From positions 1-32,238 of the forward strand of contig MAAF01000028.1 of NCBI GenBank assembly GCA_002163005.1: 32,238 nucleotides of DNA. The letters run 5' to 3'. This document shows, in pieces, positions 8,055 through 15,872 of the stretch. A program made the position numbers and the translations under genes. The DNA comes from Colwellia psychrerythraea. Lineage in GTDB: Bacteria > Pseudomonadota > Gammaproteobacteria > Enterobacterales > Alteromonadaceae. How positions within the stretch are numbered: position 1 is the stretch's first letter; each line of letters starts with the position of its first letter. The notes beneath the pieces were generated by a model that saw only the letters and a program-made list of their open reading frames with translations, was not told the origin of the DNA and ran no database searches.

Positions 8055-9491
8055 TTAGGCTACCATTAGTTCCTGCATCAATTTTTCTGTTCCAAATATA
8101 CTGAGCATTCTTTTTAAATTATACGCCAATACATGCAAGTTCAATTCGGTGCTGACGTTTTTAAGCCCTCTTGTTAAAAGGTGCGAGGCTCCTGCCCACA
8201 ACTTAATCGTACCAAAGGGATGTTCAACCGTTTGTTTTCGTTGAAGCATTGCATCAGGCGTGGCTTTGAGTAGGGCTTTCATTTTTTCCATGTCAGCTTC
8301 ATGAACCCAACGCCTCATTCTTCTTGGGTCTTTTTTAGATCGGGTACACTGGCTTTGGGTTGTACAATTTTTACAAGCCATACCATTGAAGTAAATTTTT
8401 ATATCTAATCCTGTTTCTATCGCATTGAATCGATGTTGAAGTTCATTGCCCGCAGGGCAAATATAAACATCAATATCTCTATTGTATTTAAACAATGATT
8501 TATTAAAAATCCCTTTCTTTTCAGAGCCTGATGTATCGGTTTTAGGTACAAGAGTCATTACACCTAAGTCTTGCGTATCTTTAATATCTTGTCGACTGTA
8601 ATAACCTTTATCAGCCAAAACCGTGGTAACACTTTGTCCTAAAGCTTCAAGTGTTTGTTTAGTCATATTACACAACTGGCCTCTGTCTGTCGTGTTGGTG
8701 ACTTCGTGAGCAACAATTAAATGATGCTTGGTATCAACAGAACTTTGTATTTTATAGCAAACCGCTCGTGTCATTCCTTGTGTTTTCATCAAACGACAAT
8801 CAGGATCAGTCGTGGATATTTGTTTGTCGGGATGGTTATTTACGGCTAATGCCATATCTTTTAAATCAACGAGATGTTGTTTTAGTAAATGCAATTTAGC
8901 TTCGATATTAGCAATGTCACTTAGAGAATTCTCTTGCGAATCTGAATGCTCAAGCTGTTGTAAGTAGTTATTAATATTTTTCTCTACACGATCAATATGA
9001 AACTTAACTTTACTTGGCGTATAGTTGTTATCTTTGTTGTTGGATGCCCTAAACTTACTGCCATCAATGGCAACGGTTGCATCATTAAACATTTTCAATT
9101 TGTGGCACATTTGCACGAAGGTATTACAGGTGTTTTTAATACCCAAGCGGTTATCTTTTCTAAAATCAGCAATCGTTTTAAAGTCTGGAGATAAACGTTC
9201 AGTGAGCCACATAAGTTCCACATTACGTTGTGTTTCACGCTCTAAGCAACGTGACGACTGAATTCTATTTAAATAACTATAGATATAAATTTTGAGTAAT
9301 ATTGCGGGGTGACAATCAGGACGACCCGTTGGTTTAGATTGAACACCTTTAAAGCCAAGGTGTTCTAAATCTAAACCATCGACAAATACATCGATTACTC
9401 TGACAGGGTTTTCTTTAGAAATGAAATCTTCAAGCATTTCTGGAAAGAGTGTAGCTTGGGAGCGAGATAAACCTTTAATATGACGTGACAT
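8055..9491 (-). CDS. IS1182-family DDE transposase
   Basis: The product has 478 residues. The N-terminal DNA-binding part contains GRPDCHPAILLKIYIYSYLN and LTERLSPDFKTIADFR, both typical of IS1182/IS5-type transposases. The catalytic triad can be read as Asp in VAIDGSKFRA (near residue 143), Asp in VLADKGYYS (near 292) and Glu in QTVEHPFGTIK (near 420). A zinc-like cluster, CKNCTTQSQC, precedes the last motif. A coiled-coil-like insertion lies near 165-215. The ATG at 9491 lacks a good ribosome binding site, common for transposases kept at low level. It lies wholly between the inverted repeats. Confidence 0.95.
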   Translation of the reverse strand: MSRHIKGLSRSQATLFPEMLEDFISKENPVRVIDVFVDGLDLEHLGFKGVQSKPTGRPDCHPAILLKIYIYSYLNRIQSSRCLERETQRNVELMWLTERLSPDFKTIADFRKDNRLGIKNTCNTFVQMCHKLKMFNDATVAIDGSKFRASNNKDNNYTPSKVKFHIDRVEKNINNYLQQLEHSDSQENSLSDIANIEAKLHLLKQHLVDLKDMALAVNNHPDKQISTTDPDCRLMKTQGMTRAVCYKIQSSVDTKHHLIVAHEVTNTTDRGQLCNMTKQTLEALGQSVTTVLADKGYYSRQDIKDTQDLGVMTLVPKTDTSGSEKKGIFNKSLFKYNRDIDVYICPAGNELQHRFNAIETGLDIKIYFNGMACKNCTTQSQCTRSKKDPRRMRRWVHEADMEKMKALLKATPDAMLQRKQTVEHPFGTIKLWAGASHLLTRGLKNVSTELNLHVLAYNLKRMLSIFGTEKLMQELMVA

Positions 9492-9836
9492 AAAGCCAAC
9501 ATATAATTAATTAACCTGATGAATATTATATCAAATATAGCGTAACTTATTATCTTGTTTTGAGATTGATTGATCATAAGCATTCGGTGTTTATTCGAAA
9601 AGGTGATCAAAACGTTTTCACACAGTCTGTGGCAAAAGTGATCATTAGTTCTATCTCACTTAGGGAGAAAAAACGCCATAGAAATGAACTTATAATGCTA
9701 GCTCATCTGTAGATTGTGAACGCAAGAGAGATATTGTTCTAATATTTAGGATCGTTTTTTGGCTGAAGTAATTGCTTTAATTTTACTCTTAAAACTATGA
9801 GCGTTTTTTCTAAAATGTACTTGTTATATCGAACTT

Positions 9837-9873
9837 AAAAGCTGCTAACAGTTAGATGTTAGCGGCTTTTTTA
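9837..9873. terminator. Bidirectional intrinsic terminator
   Basis: AAGCTGCTAACA (9839-9850) pairs with TGTTAGCGGCTT (9857-9868) as a 12-bp stem with one G-T position, and TTTTTT follows on the plus strand. The minus strand ends in CTTTTAAG. It lies 93 bases past the U32 gene stop and probably ends that transcript. No plus-strand gene was found between 9634 and 9836 to explain the better plus-strand T-run. The rest of 9630-9965 shows no gene. Confidence 0.8.
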
Positions 9874-9965
9874 TTGCTCTATTTTTAACATTATTAAGCT
9901 ATCAACCTGAACCTTATAAACGCTGTCAAATCACTCTCAAACTCTACTGTTTATTGGTGAGTGAG

Positions 9966-12317
9966 TTACAGGCCATTATGGTATTGCACATTGGTTGAGT
10001 CCGGCACTAGCGAATTAAGCGTTTCTTTTGCAATTGATTGTGCTTCTGATTGCTCGTTTGACAGTGCATTCGAGTAGCCAACTGATTTGCTATTATCATT
10101 GTTAAGTAATTGTTCAAATTGTTTGATGAGTATCGCTTTATCTGGAGATTCTTTATCTCCTGCACCAATGTTGGTTAAATCAATCATGAAACCATCAAAT
10201 AACTGCGTTAAGTCTTGGATGATCTCGGTATTTAAAAACTGATCTTTATTATAAATGCTTGGGTAGCCGGCTTTTTGTTTATCAATAGCAAAAGAAACCC
10301 CTTTAAGGTTGGTTATGCTAGTTGATTTATCGCACGACAACATACAACCATTATCAATGCGTGGTTTTTCACAACCAACACTCTGCTGGAAGAAACACTG
10401 TCTGCTAGTCATTAATAAAATAGGGTGATAAACGCTGTAGAGCATTTTGAAGTTTTCAGGACGTGCGATAGTTTTCATTTGTTGGCGGTTTATTTCATTT
10501 GAAATAAAGGCGCCACTACAGTTGAAACCTTCTTTCATCGCTAATAATGCGTATGAATTGGTAGTGTTTAAGAAAGGACCAGCAATCCACTCAAGGCCTA
10601 ATTCAAATGCTCTATTGGCGATACCCGTGTTATTAGTAACGATTAACTTAGGCTTTACTTGCTCTAAAATATTTACCGCAACATCATAGTCTTTGCCAAT
10701 TAATACTGAAGGGAACCATGGAATAAGACGTGGATTTTCTTTGAAAAAGCTGACGTATTTAGTACAGCCACGTTTATAGGCATCAGGCAGTTTAAAGTAA
10801 ATATCGGCATCGGTTATATCACCAAGGTTGATGTCGCTCTCATCGCATATTAATAGCGATAATTTAGCAGCGTCGTCCTTTTTAGCATGACGTACTAATT
10901 TAGGTAACTCTACTTCAGTTAATACAGCGATACCGTCATTGAGTAAGGCGGCTATTTTGTTTTTTAGTGCAGTAAGCTCTTTAAAAGGAATAGTGACACT
11001 TGCTGGAATACCGTCAGTAGTTAACTCGGTTAAGTTGAACTCTGCGTTATTGAAACTTTTAAAGCGTTTTTCTATAGCACTATGATCAATGCAATTTTTT
11101 TCACTGGCGATAAGTTCACGTTGTGAATGCATAACATGAACTTGTTCTGGTGCTGCTTCCTCGGAAAACCCTTGGGTTATTTTTTTGCCATGGGTCTCAT
11201 TAATTTTTATCGTTACGGTTAATGGTTCGTCTACTTCACCTGAGAATGCTAATGAGAGGTTACGTTTTTCAATACTTAGGTGTTTTATTTTATCAAATAC
11301 ATCCGCGTGTATTTCTTCTTTTTCATCATTTAAGCTTTGTTCAACGTCTTGAATTTGTACCACCGAGATAGCATTACTTTTATCTATAGCGTGGTATTTA
11401 GAGTTATCACGCGGGTTTTCAATAAACATCGATTGGTTTAAATCACCACGTAAAAAGGCATTAGAAAAATCACGGTTAAATACCTTGTAAAGGCGTTCGC
11501 CATCTTCAAGTAATTCACCTGTTTCTACAAACCCGTCTATTTGTTTCCGGAAGCTATCAATAACGGTATGCACATAACTTGCGCCTTTGATACGTCCTTC
11601 CACTTTAAAGGAGTGAACGCCTGCCTCGATCAATGCTGGTAAATCAAAAAATGCAGAGTTGTCTTTAATATTTAATGGAAATTTATTACCTGATTCGGTA
11701 GGTTTATATTCTTCACGACACGCTTGGCTGCAACGTCCTCTATTGCCTGAATTACCCACACTTGCGGAGGTGGAATAACATAAACCAGAGAAGGCGACAC
11801 ACAATGACCCGTGCACAAATACTTCAGTGAGCACTTCTTCTTTATGTGATATGGCAGTAATTGCGCTTATTTCTTTTAAATTTAATTCACGAGACAAATT
11901 AACACGCGACGCACCCAATTTTTTCAAGAAGGGAATTTGACCAATATTATGGGTTGTTAATTGCGTTGAGGCATGAATATCTAGGGTAGGGAAGTGTTTA
12001 TTCAAGATATAAAGCATGCCCAAATCTTGCACAATGACACCATCAAGGGTGGTGTTCGCTAATTTACTTAATAACTTAGCAAGGGTTTTAAATTCTCGCT
12101 CTAGAATGATGATATTGAGCGTTAAGAATATTTGGCATTCGTACTCATGAGCAAGTCTAATAATACCGACGAGTTCATCAAAAGAAATATTAGCCGCTCT
12201 ATTTCGAGCATTAAAGGTATCTAAACCGCAGTACACCGCATCTGCGCCAGCAATAATGGCTGCTTTGATCGCGTCGATATCACCACCGGGGGCTAATAAT
12301 TCTATTTTAGGACTCAT
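9966..12317 (-). CDS. U32-family protein, RlhA-like (23S rRNA C2501 hydroxylation family)
   Basis: The product has 783 residues. It begins with the U32 TIM-barrel signature ELLAPGGDIDAIKAAIIAGADAVYCGLDTFNARNRA, then DLGMLYIL, HASTQLTTHN and EVFVHGSLCVAFSGLCYSTSASVGNSGNRGRC. Cysteines at residues 173, 180, 196 and 200 match the region where U32 proteins carry a Cys cluster. The middle (about 330-480) resembles DUF3656, found in RlhA (YdcP), which makes 5-hydroxycytidine at C2501 of 23S rRNA. The last 300 residues look like a further U32-type barrel with its own Cys cluster (QCFFQQSVGCEK through NGCMLSC). E. coli RlhA, as I recall it, is about 650 residues, so this one is longer. Family is sure; the rRNA role is inferred. 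ATG at 12317 has only a weak binding site. Confidence 0.85.
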   Translation of the reverse strand: MSPKIELLAPGGDIDAIKAAIIAGADAVYCGLDTFNARNRAANISFDELVGIIRLAHEYECQIFLTLNIIILEREFKTLAKLLSKLANTTLDGVIVQDLGMLYILNKHFPTLDIHASTQLTTHNIGQIPFLKKLGASRVNLSRELNLKEISAITAISHKEEVLTEVFVHGSLCVAFSGLCYSTSASVGNSGNRGRCSQACREEYKPTESGNKFPLNIKDNSAFFDLPALIEAGVHSFKVEGRIKGASYVHTVIDSFRKQIDGFVETGELLEDGERLYKVFNRDFSNAFLRGDLNQSMFIENPRDNSKYHAIDKSNAISVVQIQDVEQSLNDEKEEIHADVFDKIKHLSIEKRNLSLAFSGEVDEPLTVTIKINETHGKKITQGFSEEAAPEQVHVMHSQRELIASEKNCIDHSAIEKRFKSFNNAEFNLTELTTDGIPASVTIPFKELTALKNKIAALLNDGIAVLTEVELPKLVRHAKKDDAAKLSLLICDESDINLGDITDADIYFKLPDAYKRGCTKYVSFFKENPRLIPWFPSVLIGKDYDVAVNILEQVKPKLIVTNNTGIANRAFELGLEWIAGPFLNTTNSYALLAMKEGFNCSGAFISNEINRQQMKTIARPENFKMLYSVYHPILLMTSRQCFFQQSVGCEKPRIDNGCMLSCDKSTSITNLKGVSFAIDKQKAGYPSIYNKDQFLNTEIIQDLTQLFDGFMIDLTNIGAGDKESPDKAILIKQFEQLLNNDNSKSVGYSNALSNEQSEAQSIAKETLNSLVPDSTNVQYHNGL

Positions 12318-12461
12318 TTTACAACTTTAGCCAATTAAACGGCGGTTAAATTTCAAAGGGGGGATTTTACTGGTAAAATGAGGCAATGAATACCGTTTAA
12401 GTCGCTTATTTATTCTGATTTTTATCATCATTAATAATTACTGTACTGGAATCCCCTATCA

Positions 12462-13163
12462 ATGAATGACACTTTTCATGAAAAAAGTAATAAAAAGACT
12501 AATGACACGAGTACGTTACCGATTCTTTATTCACTAAGAAATTGTCCTTATGCCATGCGTGCAAGATTGGCTATTTTTAAAGCGAAGCAGGCGGTATTGT
12601 TACGAGATTTGGTTTTAAGTAATAAACCAGCAGAAATGATAGCTTTTTCACCTAAAGGTACCGTGCCCGTATTGGTGTTAGCTAATGGCACGGTAATCGA
12701 AGAAAGTTTAGAGGTGATGTTATGGGCATTACAACAAACGGACCCAGATGATCTTCTTCATGGTACAAAAGAGGGAGCATTAGCAGCAATGCTCCCGCTC
12801 ATTAATACATTCGATGATGAATTTAAAACGAGTTTAGAAGCTTATAAGTGTGCTAAGCGTTATCAAGAAGATAATGTTGCCCAGTGCCGAGTCGTTTGTC
12901 AGCAATACATTGCTCAATTAGAACAACGTTTAACTGAGCATAGGTTCTTAATGTCAGATAAAGAAAGTCTGGCGGATATTGCGTTAATACCTTTTATTCG
13001 ACAGTTTGCTCGCGTTGAGCGTCAGTGGTATTTGCAATCACCTTACCCTATGGTAAGGCGATGGTTAAATAGTTATTTGCAGAGCCCTGTTTTTACTAAA
13101 GTGATGGCAAAACATCCATTGTGGGCAGATGAACCGCAAGATGTTTTATTTGGTGACAATTAA
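12462..13163 (+). CDS. Glutathione S-transferase family protein
   Basis: The product has 233 residues. After a polar 19-residue lead, a thioredoxin-fold GST N-domain reads LPILYSLRNCPYAMRARLAIF, with a single active-site Cys (C28) in the glutaredoxin-like CPYA. It continues with SPKGTVPVLVLANGTVIEESLEVMLWAL, including the cis-Pro VPVL and the glutathione-contacting ES pair. An alpha-helical C-domain follows, with SLADIALIPFIRQF near residue 165. The Cys resembles omega- or Grx2-like GSTs, which favour thiol transfer over conjugation. The ATG lacks a clear ribosome binding site. It is divergent from the U32 gene and convergent with the Nudix gene, sharing stop-codon bases with it. Confidence 0.9.
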   Translation: MNDTFHEKSNKKTNDTSTLPILYSLRNCPYAMRARLAIFKAKQAVLLRDLVLSNKPAEMIAFSPKGTVPVLVLANGTVIEESLEVMLWALQQTDPDDLLHGTKEGALAAMLPLINTFDDEFKTSLEAYKCAKRYQEDNVAQCRVVCQQYIAQLEQRLTEHRFLMSDKESLADIALIPFIRQFARVERQWYLQSPYPMVRRWLNSYLQSPVFTKVMAKHPLWADEPQDVLFGDN

Positions 13164-13765
13164 CGTGATACAGGTTCAGATTCGTTTAATAATTCACTGA
13201 CAATGCGCTTGAGTAAAAAAGTCTCACGTTCAATCGATAGACCTTTTTTATCACTTTTAGCTATGGTCTCTTCGTTATGTGCAATAGCCTGATGGATATT
13301 CATCCATACAGGGTGCATACCGTTACTCAATTCATGTGCTTCAAGTTCAGGCTCAAGTAATTCATCATCAATGGTGCAGGTATAACAATAAGATTGCATA
13401 TGAACAATAGCAAAGCCTTCTTTATGCCATGGCCTGAATTCTTCATAAAGGCCAAATACTTCAACATCTTTAACACTATGTGCGCCAGTTTCTTCTTTTA
13501 GCTCGCGAATGAGTCCATCGATATTACTTTCATCTTCATCAATACCACCACCAGGTAAGCTATAGTCGTGATAACGTTTGGTATAAAGTAGTAAGATATT
13601 CTCACCCTTAAGCACAATAGCTCTTGTCGCTTTGCGGGTAAAACTACTTGCTGAAAGGTCAGTTATATCGGGATGAATTGTTGATTTGAGTAGACGCATA
13701 ATAGGGTAGTGAATCAGGTAGTGATTAATATTTATTGGTGTTAGATGGGGATTTGAGTAAGGCAT
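13160..13765 (-). CDS. Nudix hydrolase
   Basis: The Nudix box is perfect: GGIDEDESNIDGLIRELKEETGA fits G-x5-E-x7-R-E-U-x-E-E-x-G-U. It is preceded by LLLYTKRYHDYSLPGG. Such enzymes hydrolyse nucleoside diphosphates linked to another group, with Mg2+ held by the box Glu residues; the substrate cannot be predicted. The start is uncertain. ATG 13765 (201 residues) is given; GTG 13774 and ATG 13699 (179 residues) are also open, and none has a clear ribosome binding site. The stop overlaps that of the convergent GST gene: both TAA codons use the palindrome TTAA at 13160-13163. Confidence 0.9.
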   Translation of the reverse strand: MPYSNPHLTPININHYLIHYPIMRLLKSTIHPDITDLSASSFTRKATRAIVLKGENILLLYTKRYHDYSLPGGGIDEDESNIDGLIRELKEETGAHSVKDVEVFGLYEEFRPWHKEGFAIVHMQSYCYTCTIDDELLEPELEAHELSNGMHPVWMNIHQAIAHNEETIAKSDKKGLSIERETFLLKRIVSELLNESEPVSR

Positions 13766-13875
13766 ATCAAGCACAACTTGTGTCTTAGCTTATTGATGGC
13801 GTGTGGAAAAAGTAATAATGTGCCATTATAATTTTTAATTTAATATCCAAATTTTAACTAAAGGGACTTCTTAAG

Positions 13876-14253
13876 ATGAAAATATTAGTAGTTGATGATA
13901 TGTCATCAATGCGCCAAGTCATGAATCACATGCTTACTAGTTTAGGTTATAACAATCCAGATGAAGCAAGTTGCGGGCTTCAAGCGTTGAAAATGTTGCG
14001 ACTAAGTGATTATGACTTACTCATTACCGACTTGCATATGCCCAACTTAAATGGCGAGCAATTATTAAGTAAAGTAAGAGGTGATAAAGATCTCCATAAG
14101 CTACCTGTTCTTATGGTATCGAGTGAGGACGATAAGGCTAAAATAATGGGGCTTATTGCCGGAGAAGTAACAGGCTTTATGGTTAAGCCTTTTAGTTTAA
14201 ATACCTTGAAAAAACAGCTAAGTTGGATACAAAGTAAAACTAATATAGCTTAA
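13876..14253 (+). CDS. CheY-like single-domain response regulator
   Basis: The product has 125 residues and is only a receiver domain. The acidic pair is D7-D8, the phosphoacceptor is D52 (LLITDLHMP), the switch Ser is S82 and the conserved Lys is K104 (VKPF), all at CheY spacing. The D-M-S-S-M-R-x-V-M opening is also CheY-like. It has no output domain, so it acts by protein contact. No histidine kinase or chemotaxis gene is present in the window, so its partner is unknown. AAGGGA lies 9 bases before the ATG. It stands alone, followed by a 178-bp gap. Confidence 0.92.
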   Translation: MKILVVDDMSSMRQVMNHMLTSLGYNNPDEASCGLQALKMLRLSDYDLLITDLHMPNLNGEQLLSKVRGDKDLHKLPVLMVSSEDDKAKIMGLIAGEVTGFMVKPFSLNTLKKQLSWIQSKTNIA

Positions 14254-14431
14254 CTTTAGCAAGTTTAGATAAATGAGTTTAGTTAGATTATGTTAGCTAA
14301 TTAAAGTTAAAATTGGGTATAATTCGGTTGACCATGCGTTGTTATTATCATTTTGAATTTTAAATAAAACGCTGAAATAATATCATTTTAACTTATCCGT
14401 TATTTTTGAAATAACACCTTGAGGATTTCCC

Positions 14432-15787
14432 TTGAATAAATACTTAATCTCGCCTTTATTGCTAACCTTATTGCTTCAAGGTTGCGGTGGCGGTTCATCA
14501 TCATCGCCTGAAGCGCCAGTAGAACCTGTTGAATACACTTTCTCATTAACCGCACAATTGACTAACGATTGTGGTGTCGCAAGTGCCTTTACTGACGTGG
14601 AACTTTTACTTCAAGATGATACTTGGCAAACCCTCAGTACTTATAAAGCAGATGAAAGTGGTGTGATAAGTTTTGTTACCACCAGTGAGTTTATAAACTA
14701 CACCCTAGTGGCGAAAGATCAGCAAGGTAGTGAAGCACAAGGTTTAAATGTAGTGAGCTTTTATCAAGCCAATAGCGAAACGCCATCGCACTATCAAGCG
14801 CAGTTTGATGAGTTAGTCGATAATACTAGCTGTGAGTGTGTAACGCAGAACCTTGAACTTTCTCATCGTCCTTTTGTTACACAAACGGATGTAACTAGTT
14901 CATTACCTTTTGATAACTGGAAAGAAGTTGACGACAGTACGACCTTATTTGAAGGTGTAGAGGTGTGTCGTGCTGTAGAAGGGGAATGGCCTTTACATTC
15001 CTTCTCAGTGAAGGGGACTGATGCAAATCTAAAAGTGATAGCTGCTGCCGATTTTTCAGATGACTTTTCGGAAAATGTAGCAGACGTTTGGACTTTATCG
15101 GCTTTTCAAGTAGCGGATGCGATAGACTTAGTCATGCCACATCAGGATTTTAATACTAATCAGTTGATTAAAAGTACTAAGCATTTCCCTATAGCGGTTA
15201 CTAAAGATGATGATAGTATCTTGGTTTTTAGCACCCATGATTATATCAGTGAAACTTTTTATCAATCTCAAGCCAGTGTAACCTTTGATGAAAGCAGTTC
15301 TATCTTTGGTAGTTCAGTCATTAAGACCCATCAACAAGTGATTTCTACTGTAGCGCAAGAGTCTTTTGCGGTTAAAGCGAATGAGCAAAAGCCATCTATT
15401 GATGATAGAAACTTTTCAGAAATAAAAGAAGATGGTCGTTATGATTACTCGGCAGTATCAGGTTTTCCAATGGCTGTAATAAGTTTTACTTTTACCGCTT
15501 ATGATCCTGATACTGGATTGTTAATGCCTGCGAAGTGGACATTCTATGGGCCAGAGCAAGGCATGCTGGCAATCAGTGCTGATCTGACAGGTTATAAAGA
15601 CATTATTAATATTAATACGGACAAAAAATCTACTGATATACGCTTAATAAAAAGTATGATGACAAATAATTATCAAGACTACATAAAGTATTATCAAGGT
15701 GGCAATACGGTAGAGAATGCTTTAGATGCTAGCAATGATTTTGTTAAAAAACTTAATGAAGTTGAAATCAGCATTAAGCTGAAATAA
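14432..15787 (+). CDS. Lipoprotein of unknown function
   Basis: The product has 451 residues. A type II signal peptide ends at lipobox LLQGC, with C18 as the lipidation site, followed by GGGSSSS. Start is TTG at 14432, supported by GAGGA 6 bases upstream and by the signal peptide beginning there. The body is acidic, rich in Ser, Thr and Asp and predicted mostly beta by composition. Cysteines occur at NDCG, SCEC and EVCRA, which could form disulfides after export. I recognise no domain. A short hairpin (14399-14415, GTTATTT/AAATAAC) sits just before the binding site. A strong terminator follows the stop. Confidence 0.8.
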   Translation: MNKYLISPLLLTLLLQGCGGGSSSSPEAPVEPVEYTFSLTAQLTNDCGVASAFTDVELLLQDDTWQTLSTYKADESGVISFVTTSEFINYTLVAKDQQGSEAQGLNVVSFYQANSETPSHYQAQFDELVDNTSCECVTQNLELSHRPFVTQTDVTSSLPFDNWKEVDDSTTLFEGVEVCRAVEGEWPLHSFSVKGTDANLKVIAAADFSDDFSENVADVWTLSAFQVADAIDLVMPHQDFNTNQLIKSTKHFPIAVTKDDDSILVFSTHDYISETFYQSQASVTFDESSSIFGSSVIKTHQQVISTVAQESFAVKANEQKPSIDDRNFSEIKEDGRYDYSAVSGFPMAVISFTFTAYDPDTGLLMPAKWTFYGPEQGMLAISADLTGYKDIININTDKKSTDIRLIKSMMTNNYQDYIKYYQGGNTVENALDASNDFVKKLNEVEISIKLK

Positions 15788-15806
15788 TTAGCGGATCTTA
15801 GTAAAT

Positions 15807-15834
15807 AAAAAAGCCTGCAATTGCAGGCTTTTTT
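15807..15834. terminator. Bidirectional terminator between lipoprotein and btuB
   Basis: This is a perfect 28-bp palindrome whose arms are AAAAAAGCCTGCAA and TTGCAGGCTTTTTT. It gives a GC-rich stem with a T-run on either strand, 19 bases past the lipoprotein stop and 38 bases past the btuB stop, so it serves both convergent transcripts. Confidence 0.93.
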
Positions 15835-15872
15835 GTGAATGAAAATTAGGCTTTTATAAATATAACCTTAGG

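Larger units (their letters stand above)
7867..9629 (-). mobile_element. Complete IS1182-family insertion sequence (1763 bp)
   Basis: The element holds one transposase gene. Its ends are inverted copies: CAGGTTGTGTGAAAAC reads inward from 7867, and CAGACTGTGTGAAAAC reads inward (minus strand) from 9629, 14 of 16 identical. Both ends are flanked by the same 4 bases, TGGC, at 7863-7866 and 9630-9633, a target-site duplication. Length, single long transposase gene and DDE type fit the IS1182 family. The reading frame is intact, so the copy could still be active. Confidence 0.9.

Noticed and set aside
8997..9261. Plus-strand frames over the transposase
   Set aside because: They are antisense to a well-supported transposase and have no binding site or family features.
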